From assembly GCF_001613165.1 (NCBI RefSeq), contig NZ_BDBV01000062.1:1-64000 (forward strand): a stretch of 64,000 nt of DNA, in the 5' to 3' direction. A program made the position numbers and the translations under genes. The stretch's first letter is position 1, and every line of letters begins with the position of its first letter. Of this stretch, positions 24,815 through 33,411 are shown piece after piece. Below the pieces are notes generated by a model. That model was not told the DNA's origin. It worked only from the letters and a program-made list of their open reading frames with translations, and searched no databases. This stretch comes from Nocardia mexicana NBRC 108244. GTDB taxonomy: Bacteria > Actinomycetota > Actinomycetes > Mycobacteriales > Mycobacteriaceae.

Positions 24815-25963
24815 TCAGCTGCTACTTGCGGCGGAGGCGAAAGGTGTTGCCACGGGCGCGGTCTCACGCTGCGACGGGTGCTTCCACAGGCCCTTGCGGC
24901 GCAGGATCGGCAGGACGCCCTCGCCGAACCAGTACGCCTCCTCGACGTGTGGGTAGCCGGAGAGGATGAAGTGGTCGATGCCCAGGCGCGAGTATTCGAT
25001 CAGCCGCTCGGCGACCTCCTCGTGCGAGCCGACCAGCGCCGTGCCCGCGCCGCCGCGGACCAGGCCCACGCCCGCCCACAGGTTCGGCGCGATCTCCAGG
25101 CGTTCGGTGGAACCGCTGTGCAGTTCGAGCATGCGGCGCTGTCCCTCGGATTCGCTGCGGGCCAGACTCTGTTGCACGCGTTCGATATCGGCCGGGTCGA
25201 CCGCCTCCAGCAATCGGTCCGCCTCGGCCCAGGCCTGCTCGGAGGTATCGCGGGTGATGACGTGGATGCGCAGGCCGTAGCTGAGCTTGCGCCCCTGGTC
25301 GACGGCCAGGCGGCGGATCCACTCCAGCTTCTTGCTCACCGCGAACAGCGGCTCACCCCAGGTGAGGTAGGTATCGGCGTATTGCGCCGCCACCGGCCCG
25401 GCCGCCTGCGAGGAGCCGCCGAAGAAGATCGGCGGGATCGGGTCGGGGCGATTGTTCAACAGCGCGTCGCGGACGTGAATGTGCTTGCCCTCGAAGGTGA
25501 TCGGCTCGTAGGACTGCCACAGCTCGCGCACGACATGCAGAAATTCCCCGGTGCGCCGGTAGCGCTCGTCCTTGTCCAGGAAGTCGCCGAAGGCCCGCTG
25601 CTCGTGCGGCTCGCCGCCGGTCACGACGTTCAACAGCAGCCTGCCGCGGGAGTGCCGCTGGAAGGTGCCCGCCATCTGCGCGGCCAGCGTCGGGCTGATC
25701 AGGCCCGGCCGGAACGCCACCAGAAACTTCAGCGTCACGGTGGTTTCCGCGAGCATGGCCGTGGTCAGCCAGGCGTCCTCGCACCACAGTCCGGTCGGGG
25801 TGAGCACGCCCTCGAAGCCGTTTTCCTCTGCGGCACCGGAGATCTGGTTCAGATAGCGCAGCGACGCGGGCCGGTCGCCCGACATCGCGGTGCCGTGCCC
25901 GCCCGCTACCAGGTTGCGGGAATCGCCGTAGGTCGGCAGAAACCAGTGGAAGGACAGGGTCAT
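24815..25963 (-). CDS. ssuD: FMNH2-dependent alkanesulfonate monooxygenase
   Basis: A 382-residue luciferase-like enzyme that splits alkanesulfonates to aldehyde and sulfite using FMNH2 and oxygen. The start is ATG 25963 with GGGAG upstream. Landmarks are MTLSFHWFLPTYGDSR, NVVTGGEPHEQRAFGD and the typical SsuD end (VLPILRRKGLWKHPS). It needs a separate flavin reductase. The nearest in this window is at 42911, across the mobile element. It is last in the ssuCBAD operon. Confidence 0.93.
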   Translation of the reverse strand: MTLSFHWFLPTYGDSRNLVAGGHGTAMSGDRPASLRYLNQISGAAEENGFEGVLTPTGLWCEDAWLTTAMLAETTVTLKFLVAFRPGLISPTLAAQMAGTFQRHSRGRLLLNVVTGGEPHEQRAFGDFLDKDERYRRTGEFLHVVRELWQSYEPITFEGKHIHVRDALLNNRPDPIPPIFFGGSSQAAGPVAAQYADTYLTWGEPLFAVSKKLEWIRRLAVDQGRKLSYGLRIHVITRDTSEQAWAEADRLLEAVDPADIERVQQSLARSESEGQRRMLELHSGSTERLEIAPNLWAGVGLVRGGAGTALVGSHEEVAERLIEYSRLGIDHFILSGYPHVEEAYWFGEGVLPILRRKGLWKHPSQRETAPVATPFASAASSS

Positions 25964-25992
25964 TCGAACTGCTCCCTTCAGGAGGCCGTGGT

Positions 25993-26994
25993 TCAGGAGG
26001 ACGCGGGGAAGAGGTCGTTGAAGCGGGTGTCGACGTAGTCGCGGATCCGCACCTCGCGCGGAATCAGCCCGGCCTCGGAGAAGGCGTCGGCGACCTGCTG
26101 TTCGCCGTCGATGGTGGCGTCGTCGAGTGGGTGATCGCGATACTTGTTGCGGGTCACCGAGAGCAGGGCCACATCGGGTGCCAGGCCGGTCTGCTGTGCG
26201 AAGACCTGCGCCCACTGTTCGGGGTGCTCGTTCACCCAGGTGTGCGCCCGCCGGATGCGGGCGATCAGGTCGCGCAGCGCCGCGGACCGCGACTTGCTGT
26301 CGAGCGCCTTGTTCCCCGCGACGTAGAAGGAATCGCCGTTGACGTAGCCGTCGCCGTCGACCAGGATCCGCGCGTTCGCCTGCTGCTGTGCCTGGGCGGT
26401 GTAGGGATCCCAGATGGCCCAGGCGTCCACGCGACCGGTGCTGAGCGCGGCGAGCGCATCGGCGGGCTGGAGGTACTGCGGTTCGATGTCTTTGAACGAC
26501 AGTCCGTTCCGGGTCAGCACCGTCAGCAGCTGGTGATGCGCCGAACTGCCCTTGGTGACCGCGATCTTCTTGCCGCGCAGGTCGCCCGGGCTGCGCAGCG
26601 GGGAGTCCTTGGGCACCACGACCGCCTGCCCGGCGACGCCCGCGTAGTAACCGGTGACGATCTTGATCGAGGACTTGGCGGCCGCGGAGAACACCGGCGG
26701 AGAGTTGCCGACCCCGCCGAAATCGACTGCGCCGGAATTGATCGCCTCCAGCATCGGCACACCCGCGGTGTACTGCGACCACTCGATCTTGTACGGCACC
26801 GACTGCAGTTCACCGGAGGACTCCAGCAGCGCCTGCAGCGCGGTGCCCTTCTGGTCGCCGACCCGCAGCGTCACCTGTGGCAGGTCGACGGTGCCGTCGG
26901 GCCGCACCGCCGCATCCTTGCCGTCGTCGGTGCCGCAGGCGGTCGCGACCACCGCGGTGAGGGCTACGGCGGCGAAGAGGCGGCGGGTGATCAT
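25993..26994 (-). CDS. ssuA: Aliphatic sulfonate ABC transporter substrate-binding lipoprotein
   Basis: A 333-residue SsuA-type binding protein. The signal peptide MITRRLFAAVALTAVVATAC ends in a lipobox cysteine at residue 20, so it is a lipoprotein outside the membrane. The body is a NMT1/SsuA fold with GVPMLEAINSGAVDFGGVG and GRVDAWAIWDPYTA. Its ATG shares an ATGA with the ssuB stop (26991-26994). It ends 29 nt before the ssuD start codon. Confidence 0.92.
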   Translation of the reverse strand: MITRRLFAAVALTAVVATACGTDDGKDAAVRPDGTVDLPQVTLRVGDQKGTALQALLESSGELQSVPYKIEWSQYTAGVPMLEAINSGAVDFGGVGNSPPVFSAAAKSSIKIVTGYYAGVAGQAVVVPKDSPLRSPGDLRGKKIAVTKGSSAHHQLLTVLTRNGLSFKDIEPQYLQPADALAALSTGRVDAWAIWDPYTAQAQQQANARILVDGDGYVNGDSFYVAGNKALDSKSRSAALRDLIARIRRAHTWVNEHPEQWAQVFAQQTGLAPDVALLSVTRNKYRDHPLDDATIDGEQQVADAFSEAGLIPREVRIRDYVDTRFNDLFPASS

Positions 26995-27857
26995 GCTGTT
27001 CCTTCTGTTCCTTCGGCGGCCACCCCGAGTTGGGTGAGCAGGTCCTGTCGCAGCCCGGCGAAGCGGGGATCGTCGCGGCGGCGCGGGCGGGGCAGGTCGA
27101 TGCGGATCTCGTCGGCGATGCCGCCGTCGGCCAGCACCAGGGCCCGGTCGGCCAGCAGCAGCGCCTCGTCGACGTCGTGGGTCACCAGCAGCACGCCGGG
27201 CCGATGCCGTTTCCACAGCTCGAGCACGAGGGCGTGAATCGTGATGCGGGTCAACGCATCCAGGGCGCTGAACGGCTCGTCGAGAAGCAACAGATCCGGA
27301 TCGCGGACCAGCGCCCGGGCCAGCGACGCGCGCTGCGCCTCGCCGCCGGACAGGGTCAGCGGCCAGGCGTCGGCGCGTTCGGCCAGCCCGACCTCGGCGA
27401 GTGCGTCGCGCGCGGCCGCCTTCGGGTCGCGGCGCCGCAGGCCCAGGGTCACGTTGGCGTGCACGCGTTTCCACGGCACCAAGCGGGGCTCCTGGAAGGC
27501 GACGGCGACATCGCCGGAGACCGTCAACTCCCCGGCGTGGTCGCGATCGAGCCCGGCCAGCGCGCGCAACAGCGTCGACTTGCCGGTGCCGCTGCGCCCG
27601 AGCAGGGCGACGAATTCGCCGCGGGCGATATCGAGATCGATGCCGTCGAGGATCGTGCGCTCGCCGAAAGCCTTGGTCAGCTTGCGAATTCGGGCGACGT
27701 TGCCGCCGAGCTCGCTGACCGGATCGAGCTGCTCGTCGTGCAGAGGCTCGGCATCGTCGATCGTGGATGTGGCATCGACCGGCGCGGCGGCCGGTGCCGC
27801 GGTGGCATCCTGCGCCTCCGGCCCTTGCTTCAGTTCCCCAAGAATCCGCGTCGCCAT
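26991..27857 (-). CDS. ssuB: Aliphatic sulfonate ABC transporter ATPase
   Basis: A 288-residue ATPase with a 50-residue Ala-rich N-terminal extension. The order is Walker A GRSGTGKSTLL (about residue 90), Q-loop VAFQEPRLVPWK, signature LSGGEAQRASLARAL and Walker B LLLLDEPFSALDA. The Q-loop EPRLxPW is characteristic of SsuB. It overlaps ssuC by 28 nt and ssuA by 4 nt, so the three importer genes are translationally coupled. Confidence 0.93.
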   Translation of the reverse strand: MATRILGELKQGPEAQDATAAPAAAPVDATSTIDDAEPLHDEQLDPVSELGGNVARIRKLTKAFGERTILDGIDLDIARGEFVALLGRSGTGKSTLLRALAGLDRDHAGELTVSGDVAVAFQEPRLVPWKRVHANVTLGLRRRDPKAAARDALAEVGLAERADAWPLTLSGGEAQRASLARALVRDPDLLLLDEPFSALDALTRITIHALVLELWKRHRPGVLLVTHDVDEALLLADRALVLADGGIADEIRIDLPRPRRRDDPRFAGLRQDLLTQLGVAAEGTEGTA

Positions 27858-28732
27858 GCGAGCGCCCTCCTTTCGATCAGCCGCACCACGGCATCCGTGA
27901 GCAGGCCCAGCACGCTGTAGACGAGGAGCCCGACGACGATGACATCCGTGCGCAGGAATTCGCGCGCGTCGTTGATCAGAAAGCCCAGGCCCGCATCGGC
28001 ATTGACCTGTTCGGCGACGATCAGCGCGAGCCAGGCCACGCCCAGCGACTGCCGCAGGCCGACCAGGGTCTGAGGGAGCGCGCCGGGCAGCACGATATGC
28101 CCGATCGTCCCGAGCCTGGACAACTGCTGCACCCGCGCGACCTCGGCGAGTTTGCCGTCCACGCTGCGGATCCCGGCGAAGGTGTTGAGGTACAGCGGGA
28201 TCGCGACGCCGAAGGCCACCAGCACGATCTTGGGCAGCTCACCGATGCCGAACCACAGGATGAACAGCGGGATCAGGCCGTAGAACGGCAGCGTCCGCAG
28301 CATCTGCATCGGCGGATCGACGATGTACTCACCGAGCAGGCTGAGCCCGGCGAGCACGGCCAGCCCGATGCCGATCGCCGCGCCGATGGCGAATCCGATC
28401 GCCGCACGCTGCAGCGACACCGAGATCGCCTGCGGCAGTGTGCCGTCGCGGACGAGTTCGATCGCGGTGTCGACCACGGCGGTCGGCGCGGCCAGCAGCC
28501 GTTCCGGCAGGACACCGGTGGCGCTGGCCAGTTGCCAGAGCGCGATGAGCAGCACCGGGCTGACCAGGCGCACCCAGCGCGCGTGGGGCAGTCGCGGTAG
28601 TCGGACGGGCGTCGACCGCAGGGCGAGTGAAGACAAGCGAAAACCTCGTGCAGTGGTGGTGGACTGTGTCGGCGGTGCCGAGCGGTCGGCAGCCCAGAAT
28701 CCGATGGTGCCCGTGGCGCGGCGCCGGGTCAC
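27830..28732 (-). CDS. ssuC: Aliphatic sulfonate ABC transporter permease
   Basis: A 300-residue permease with a polar N-terminal tail of about 55 residues and six membrane segments. The EAA-type loop region (VDGKLAEVARVQQLSRLGTIGHIVLPGALPQTLVG) contacts SsuB. The start is GTG 28732 with a weak ribosome site; no better in-frame start is visible. It is the first gene of the operon. I do not see a clear CysB-like or other operator upstream. Confidence 0.9.
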   Translation of the reverse strand: MTRRRATGTIGFWAADRSAPPTQSTTTARGFRLSSLALRSTPVRLPRLPHARWVRLVSPVLLIALWQLASATGVLPERLLAAPTAVVDTAIELVRDGTLPQAISVSLQRAAIGFAIGAAIGIGLAVLAGLSLLGEYIVDPPMQMLRTLPFYGLIPLFILWFGIGELPKIVLVAFGVAIPLYLNTFAGIRSVDGKLAEVARVQQLSRLGTIGHIVLPGALPQTLVGLRQSLGVAWLALIVAEQVNADAGLGFLINDAREFLRTDVIVVGLLVYSVLGLLTDAVVRLIERRALAWRRGFLGN

Positions 28733-28898
28733 CGGTTGAAATCTGCCTGGTTCTTACACCTGACAGGTCGCTGTGAGTTCCCTGAGACTTGCGGCCAGTC
28801 GCTGCCCGGCCCGTGCCGCAGCGGCAGTTCCGGCGAATCCGCCACCTACCTACGCACTGCAGCGGATGCGCCGCAGCCTGATGATGAGGGACACGCTT

Positions 28899-29600
28899 GT
28901 GAAGATGAGGAAATTCGCGGTGGTTGCCGCCCTGCTGACCACCGCCCTGGGGATAGCCACCGGTACCGCCGGTGCGGCGCCGCCCGGCGATGCGGGCGCC
29001 GTCGACTACAAGGCGACGAGCACGGACAAGTCCACGATCATCTCGACCGATGCCGGATCCCTGGATGTGGACAACGGGGTATTCAAGATCAAGGCGGCGG
29101 ACGGCACTACCGTCGCCGGGACCGAATTGTCGTTCCGTGTGGATGATTTCGTATTCCCGATCGCCGCGGAGATCCACGACCGCACGGCGACCCTGACCCC
29201 GCAGTTCGACCTCGGTCACGCCGTCTACCAGCCCGTGGCGCTGCCGTACGAGGACGTGGCGCCGTTCAAGACCCCCTATGACCGCGAACTGGCCGCCTGG
29301 ACCCGCATGACCAGCACCATCAGCGCGGGCGCCACGATCGGAACGCTGGTCGGCGGGATCGCCGGTGGCGCCGTGGGGTGCGTGCTGGGCGGTATCGCGG
29401 GTGCGACCGTGGCCGCGGCCACCATCGTCGGCATGTTCGGCCCGTTCGTCCCCGCCGCGGTGGTCGGCTGCCTCGGCGGCATCGTCGCCATCGGCGCCCT
29501 GGGCACCCTCGCGGGCCAGATCCTGGTCACCGCCCCGGTCGCGATTCTGGCCGCGGCCCAATACTTCACCACGATCAATTCGCCTTTCCCGGGGAAGTGA
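28899..29600 (+). CDS. Secreted or envelope protein with glycine-rich hydrophobic C-terminus
   Basis: A 233-residue protein with GTG 28899 (GAGGG upstream); ATG 28905 is close. A signal peptide ends near TAGTAGA, cleavage around residue 28. A beta-rich domain follows (DNGVFKIKAADGTTVAGTELSFRVDDFVFPIAA). The C-terminal 100 residues hold long Gly/Ala-rich hydrophobic stretches with GGIAGGAV repeats, like glycine-zipper membrane proteins. I cannot assign a function. Similar secreted proteins are common in Nocardia, by my recollection only. Confidence 0.75.
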   Translation: MKMRKFAVVAALLTTALGIATGTAGAAPPGDAGAVDYKATSTDKSTIISTDAGSLDVDNGVFKIKAADGTTVAGTELSFRVDDFVFPIAAEIHDRTATLTPQFDLGHAVYQPVALPYEDVAPFKTPYDRELAAWTRMTSTISAGATIGTLVGGIAGGAVGCVLGGIAGATVAAATIVGMFGPFVPAAVVGCLGGIVAIGALGTLAGQILVTAPVAILAAAQYFTTINSPFPGK

Positions 29601-29677
29601 TCTGACCTGCGGAAACCAGAGAACGAGACGGCCTGATCAGCAGGTTTGCGTACGATGTGATCCTTCCCACAGGTTGT

Positions 29678-29719
29678 GCCTCCGGTGCCGGACAGCATAG
29701 TTCGCACGGCACCGGAGGC
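29678..29719 (+). terminator. Inverted repeat after the secreted protein gene
   Basis: GCCTCCGGTGCCG (29678-29690) and its exact complement (29707-29719) with a 16-nt loop, 78 nt past the stop. It has no T-run, so the terminator role is probable but not certain. Confidence 0.55.
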
Positions 29720-29839
29720 GTCGTCCGTCGCCGAACCGCACAGTTGATCCCTACCTTGGGCCGGTGAGGGATGGTGAACATGGGGCGGGTCAGCAGGAGC
29801 GAACCTGGTTGCGATTTGTGAGGAACGTCCCTGGTGTTA

Positions 29840-30172
29840 TCACCTTGGTGACCCTGGGGCGTAACGGGGTGCAGACCCTGAGGAGCGGCAAAGTTCTCTG
29901 GTCCTGTCGTAGCTGAAGTGGCCCTGCTGCGTGTAATATCCGTCGGTATTTCGTGACCGACACTCGGCTGCAGCCTCTTGACACTTGCCGTGCCTATTCC
30001 GAACCTGCTTATCTCCTTGGGCTGTCCGGGGGCAGGACTGATCGTTCGGTGCACCCGTGCGGTTGACCGCTACTGCTATCTCGTGGCTCAATTCTGTTGC
30101 GGCGCATGTCCCTGAGAAAGCAAATGCCGCAACCAAGCCACACATCGCTGCCGATGCCAATCGGATATTCAT
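29840..30172 (-). CDS. Putative small secreted Cys-containing protein
   Basis: A 110-residue ORF with ATG at 30172 and AAGGGG 4 nt upstream. It starts with a good signal peptide (MNIRLASAAMCGLVAAFAFS...CAA). The mature part is polar with four Cys (near residues 47, 64, 70 and 94) and no recognisable family. Its C-terminal composition looks less protein-like, so a frameshifted remnant is possible. Confidence 0.3.
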   Translation of the reverse strand: MNIRLASAAMCGLVAAFAFSGTCAATELSHEIAVAVNRTGAPNDQSCPRTAQGDKQVRNRHGKCQEAAAECRSRNTDGYYTQQGHFSYDRTRELCRSSGSAPRYAPGSPR

Positions 30173-30750
30173 CGATCCCCTTACGCTTCATGGCTGGATT
30201 CGTGTTCCTCGCAGAGCGCATTTCAGTAACGAGATCACCCTAGCTGCGGGATCTGCGGCTGTACGTCATCTACGGGTCGTGTCCAACATCCAGTGCCCCA
30301 CTTGACATCCAGTGGCAAGCCCCGGAGGGGTGCGGCAGCACTTCGGGACTGGTGGCGATGGGTCGGTTCCGTTGTGGTAGTTCGGTCCCCCACCCTGGTC
30401 CTGCGCCGGGGTGCCCGCCCGGGAGCGGAGCGGGAGGGCGGGCGCACCGGGCGGCGCGCGAAGCGCGCCGCTCTTGATTCTGTAGAGGGAAATTCGGCAA
30501 GTTCTTTCCTTCTGGATTCCGTTTTTTCTTCTCCCCCTTTCTATTTTTTCTATTCGGAATCCTCTATTTCCTGCTGCTACAGGGGTCATCAAGACTGTGG
30601 CACAACAGATTACGCGAGACTGACCGGTCAGCCCGCCCGATCCGCGACGCACCCCGGCAGGCACCCCCGCCGCAGAGTTCCGGGCGTGGGCTGCCGAATT
30701 CGGCACGGGCAGGAGCGGACAGCACGAACCCCAGGGTTCGAAAGTACGGG
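30173..30750. other. Non-coding region with strong hairpins and a polypyrimidine tract
   Basis: I see no convincing gene in these 578 bp. The region holds a 9-bp stem with a 3-nt loop (GCGGCGCGC, GAA, GCGCGCCGC; 30451-30471) and an imperfect GGTGC/GCACC hairpin at 30410-30448. A pyrimidine tract lies at 30522-30554, bounded by GGATTCCG (30514-30521) and CGGAATCC (30555-30562). Composition changes sharply at both edges. It may mark the left side of the mobile element. Confidence 0.6.
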
Positions 30751-31110
30751 CTAAGCCGTTCCCTTGATGTTGCCTGCGTTGTCCACGTCCTGACCGACCA
30801 GCTTCGACACCGACAGACGCATGACTTCCTGCATATTCTTCACGGTCTCGATTTCCTGCCGGATCGATTCCTCGACGTCGACGCCTTGCTCGATGAACTT
30901 CTTGGCGAGATCGTCGGCCATCACGAAATCACCGAAACCGGACACCGTTTTCGTTCGAAATACTTGCGCGAGCATCTGCTCCAGACTGGTGATCCGATCC
31001 CCACACGCCTTGAGACATTCCCGGGCCACTGCCTCATCATCGAGGTAGACCTCGCCTGCTCGCGCTTGCTCGGCGAGCTTCTGCCACTTCGCTACATCCT
31101 CGGCGCTCAC
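30751..31110 (-). CDS. Hypothetical helical protein next to DUF3558 lipoprotein
   Basis: A 119-residue soluble, mostly helical acidic protein (MSAEDVAKWQKLAEQARAG...). GTG 31110 is preceded by GGAGGGGG. It has one Cys and no signal peptide. Length and charge recall small WXG100-like or chaperone-like helical proteins, but no WXG motif is seen. It lies 31 nt downstream of the DUF3558 lipoprotein gene and is probably cotranscribed. Confidence 0.75.
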   Translation of the reverse strand: MSAEDVAKWQKLAEQARAGEVYLDDEAVARECLKACGDRITSLEQMLAQVFRTKTVSGFGDFVMADDLAKKFIEQGVDVEESIRQEIETVKNMQEVMRLSVSKLVGQDVDNAGNIKGTA

Positions 31111-31141
31111 GCGTGGCCCCCTCCGGTCCGGTCGATGTGTC

Positions 31142-31675
31142 CTACTTCGGCAGGTGCGAGATCAAGGCTTCGGCGGCCTGTTTCAACGCCGCGCACGGTT
31201 CGGGTGGATTGTCCGCGCTTGCCTTGTTGAGTAGCCCGATCTGAATCGTTCCCTGAGCCGCCGGAAAGACCACGTCGCACGCGAGATCGCTCGCTCCGCC
31301 GGGTTGGTTTCGGAACTGTCGGCCAGTGCGACCGGCGATCGTCACATCGCGGAAGTCGCGGTAGTCGGACCGTTTCTCGTAATCGGCCACGGTGCGCGCG
31401 GATGAGTACACGGTGATCGAGTACTGCTGGCCCATCCATCCGCAGATCTCCCACCCGGACTGATGGACGCCAGCAATGCCGGTGTCCTTCGTGGCGGGGT
31501 CCACTCCCGCAGCGAGGAGAGCATCATCTTGGATGCTCGTGCACGGGTTGAACAGTGCGGGTGCGGGGGTGCTGCTGCTGGTCTTGTCGGATGGCTGGTT
31601 ATCCATGCATCCACCCGACGCTACGAGTGCCGACAGGACGGCCGCTCCGGCTATCACCAGTTTGATTCGGCGCAT
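31142..31675 (-). CDS. DUF3558 lipoprotein
   Basis: A 177-residue lipoprotein with ATG at 31675 and AAAGGG 5 nt upstream. The signal peptide ends in ASGGC (Cys 24 or so). The body has the DUF3558 pattern: FNPCTSIQDDALLAAGVDP, GWEICGWMGQQYSITVYSS, SDLACDVVFPAAQGTIQIG, and a last Cys near PEPCAALKQ. This family is common in Nocardia and relatives on the cell surface, and its function is unknown. It may lie just inside or just outside the mobile element. Confidence 0.85.
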   Translation of the reverse strand: MRRIKLVIAGAAVLSALVASGGCMDNQPSDKTSSSTPAPALFNPCTSIQDDALLAAGVDPATKDTGIAGVHQSGWEICGWMGQQYSITVYSSARTVADYEKRSDYRDFRDVTIAGRTGRQFRNQPGGASDLACDVVFPAAQGTIQIGLLNKASADNPPEPCAALKQAAEALISHLPK

Positions 31676-31887
31676 CCCCACCCTTTCGACCACCCGACAC
31701 GGATGGGGTGAATGTAACAAACCTGGTAGCTCCGTGCACATGGCGGTCCGGGTAACGACTATTTCGCATCGGTGTCCTTGGCGTGTTGGTGGGATGTTGG
31801 ATTCGATTGACATGGAACCTGTTGCGGTGGAACGGATTTGAGTGCAGATGGCGAGTCTCAGAAGTGTTCTGGTCGGCCGTGGCGTAT

Positions 31888-32376
31888 TCAGGGAGGCGGG
31901 TGTGCTTCGTCCCAGAGCTGCTCGAGGTGTTTCGGGATGCGGCCGAAGTTCGTGATCGGGTGACCGTTGTCCCGTAGCCATGCCCGGATGCCGATCCGGG
32001 CGCGTTTGGGCGGCGGCTTCGTCTCCGTTGATCTTGCTTGTGTGGCAACGGCTTTGAGTGCCCGGCTGGTCCGGGCGGATCGGTTGGCGGCTCGCACTTC
32101 GTAGGCGCGCATTTGTCCTGCCCGGCCACTGTTGATGGAGATCCATGCGACGGTGACCGTGCCGCAGAACCCGACCAGGCAGTGTTCGTGAATCCGGATT
32201 GCTTCGTAGGCGTGGCGGTACGCCCACCGGGCATTGGTGTGGCTTGCCCCCTCGGGTGGGTCGGTGTCGGACAGGGAAACCGGCGCATCATGGTGAGCGC
32301 GCCAGACCAAGCACCCACCACACCAACACGTGTAGTTGTGTAGATGCCCGCCGAAAGGCTTTGTAGTGGTGGCCAT
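31888..32376 (-). CDS. Cys/His-rich protein with C-terminal Lsr2-like DNA-binding domain
   Basis: A 162-residue protein. Residues about 123-160 (IGIRAWLRDNGHPITNFGRIP) match the C-terminal domain of Lsr2, the actinobacterial silencer of AT-rich foreign DNA. The AT-hook-like RGR of Lsr2 is FGR here. The N-terminal part is not the Lsr2 dimerisation domain. It carries TCWCGGC and later C66 and C71 with several His, suggesting a metal site. It is last in a minus-strand operon on the mobile element and starts 1 nt after the preceding stop. A role in silencing or counter-silencing is inferred. Confidence 0.7.
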   Translation of the reverse strand: MATTTKPFGGHLHNYTCWCGGCLVWRAHHDAPVSLSDTDPPEGASHTNARWAYRHAYEAIRIHEHCLVGFCGTVTVAWISINSGRAGQMRAYEVRAANRSARTSRALKAVATQARSTETKPPPKRARIGIRAWLRDNGHPITNFGRIPKHLEQLWDEAHPPP

Positions 32377-32377
32377 T

Positions 32378-33001
32378 TCAGGTTGCTGTTTCCGGTTCGA
32401 GGTGCGGACGACCGGATCGGCACAACGGCTTGCGGGGGTTTTCGGGGAGACGGATATCGGGCTGGCCGTGCAGGGTGACGGGTGGGTCCAGCCGGGGATC
32501 GGTCAGAACGGACTCGGCGACTTGCAGCGCGTAGACGAGGGCTTCGAGGGAGTCGTCTCCGATACCGAATCCGTCGAACGGTTCCGGTGCACGACCGAGA
32601 CCGGCGATATGGAAGAAGCAGGTCCAGCAATCATTGCGGTCATCGCGGAACGGACGGTCGATCTCGAGCAGTACCGGGGCTCCGTCGCGGTTGTCGTAGT
32701 AGCGGGTCGCGATCGGTGGCCGCCCGGGCGCGGACAGGTTCTCAGGATGCCACCCGTATCCGGCATCGAGGTTGCTGGCATGCTGAAGCCCGTTAGCGGT
32801 GAGCCGATATGTCGGGCGCTCGACGCTGTTGCCGCCTGCTTCCTCGGTGGCGTATCCGTTTCGGGTCAGCCAGTTCAACGCGGCTTTCACGTCACTGGTA
32901 CGCGACCGGTTCAACTGCTTGGCGAGTCCGTCAGATCGGTGGGGGTGCCCGTCCTTCATCGCGTCGAGGACGGCGCGGCGCAGGGGTGGCCAAGGGATCA
33001 C
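32378..33001 (-). CDS. Winged-helix protein with DUF6968-like C-terminal domain
   Basis: A 207-residue protein with GTG 33001 preceded by GGAGAGGGG. Residues 1-85 read as a winged helix (RRAVLDAMKDGHPHRSDGLAKQL, then ALNWLTRNGYATEE). The C-terminal 110 residues end GIGDDSLEALVYALQVAESVL. That fits the DUF6968 pattern in which DSLQALxLAL is conserved, a domain seen mostly as small stand-alone proteins. It sits in the element's small-gene operon directly before the Lsr2-like gene. Function is unknown; DNA binding is likely. Confidence 0.65.
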   Translation of the reverse strand: MIPWPPLRRAVLDAMKDGHPHRSDGLAKQLNRSRTSDVKAALNWLTRNGYATEEAGGNSVERPTYRLTANGLQHASNLDAGYGWHPENLSAPGRPPIATRYYDNRDGAPVLLEIDRPFRDDRNDCWTCFFHIAGLGRAPEPFDGFGIGDDSLEALVYALQVAESVLTDPRLDPPVTLHGQPDIRLPENPRKPLCRSGRPHLEPETAT

Positions 33002-33138
33002 AGCGTGCCCCTCTCCGGCGTCCGCATCGCCGCGTCTTGGCTTTGGGGGGCTCGCATGTGGTAGTCGGAGTTTCCCATATCGGCTGATGTGCCTCCCGTG
33101 TCGTTCTGAAGGGATCTGTGTGTGAAATACCTTGTGAG

Positions 33139-33411
33139 CTACCGTGTTTGGTTCAATTGATCATGGAGTAGGCGGCCGTCGTTCGTGAGCCACCAGACCG
33201 GTTCGGCGCGGCCGTTGCGGTGTGCGACACCGGTTTTCACGAAGCCGCGTTCAGCCAACCGGCGCAACGCCTTCGCGGCGGAGATGGTGAGCTGCCCGCG
33301 GGTCAGTTGAGGGATGGACACGGCCCGGGTGAACCGCGCGAGGCAGCACAGGACATCGAGTTCGGTGTCGGATGGGCGTACTTCCCAGCGGGACACCAGG
33401 ATCAGGGTCAC
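33139..33411 (-). CDS. Small winged-helix protein
   Basis: A 90-residue protein reading as one winged helix: DTELDVLCCLARFTRAVSIP, LTISAAKALRRLAERGFV and an RNGRAEPVWWLTNDG wing. GTG 33411 overlaps the previous stop by 4 nt (GTGA). It is part of a chain of overlapping small genes on the minus strand and resembles the first gene of the chain in design. The DNA target is unknown. Confidence 0.6.
   Translation of the reverse strand: MTLILVSRWEVRPSDTELDVLCCLARFTRAVSIPQLTRGQLTISAAKALRRLAERGFVKTGVAHRNGRAEPVWWLTNDGRLLHDQLNQTR

Noticed and set aside
28860..28904. 14-codon minus-strand ORF with one Cys upstream of ssuC
   Set aside because: Considered as a cysteine leader peptide, but it has a single Cys, no clear promoter and a long distance to ssuC.
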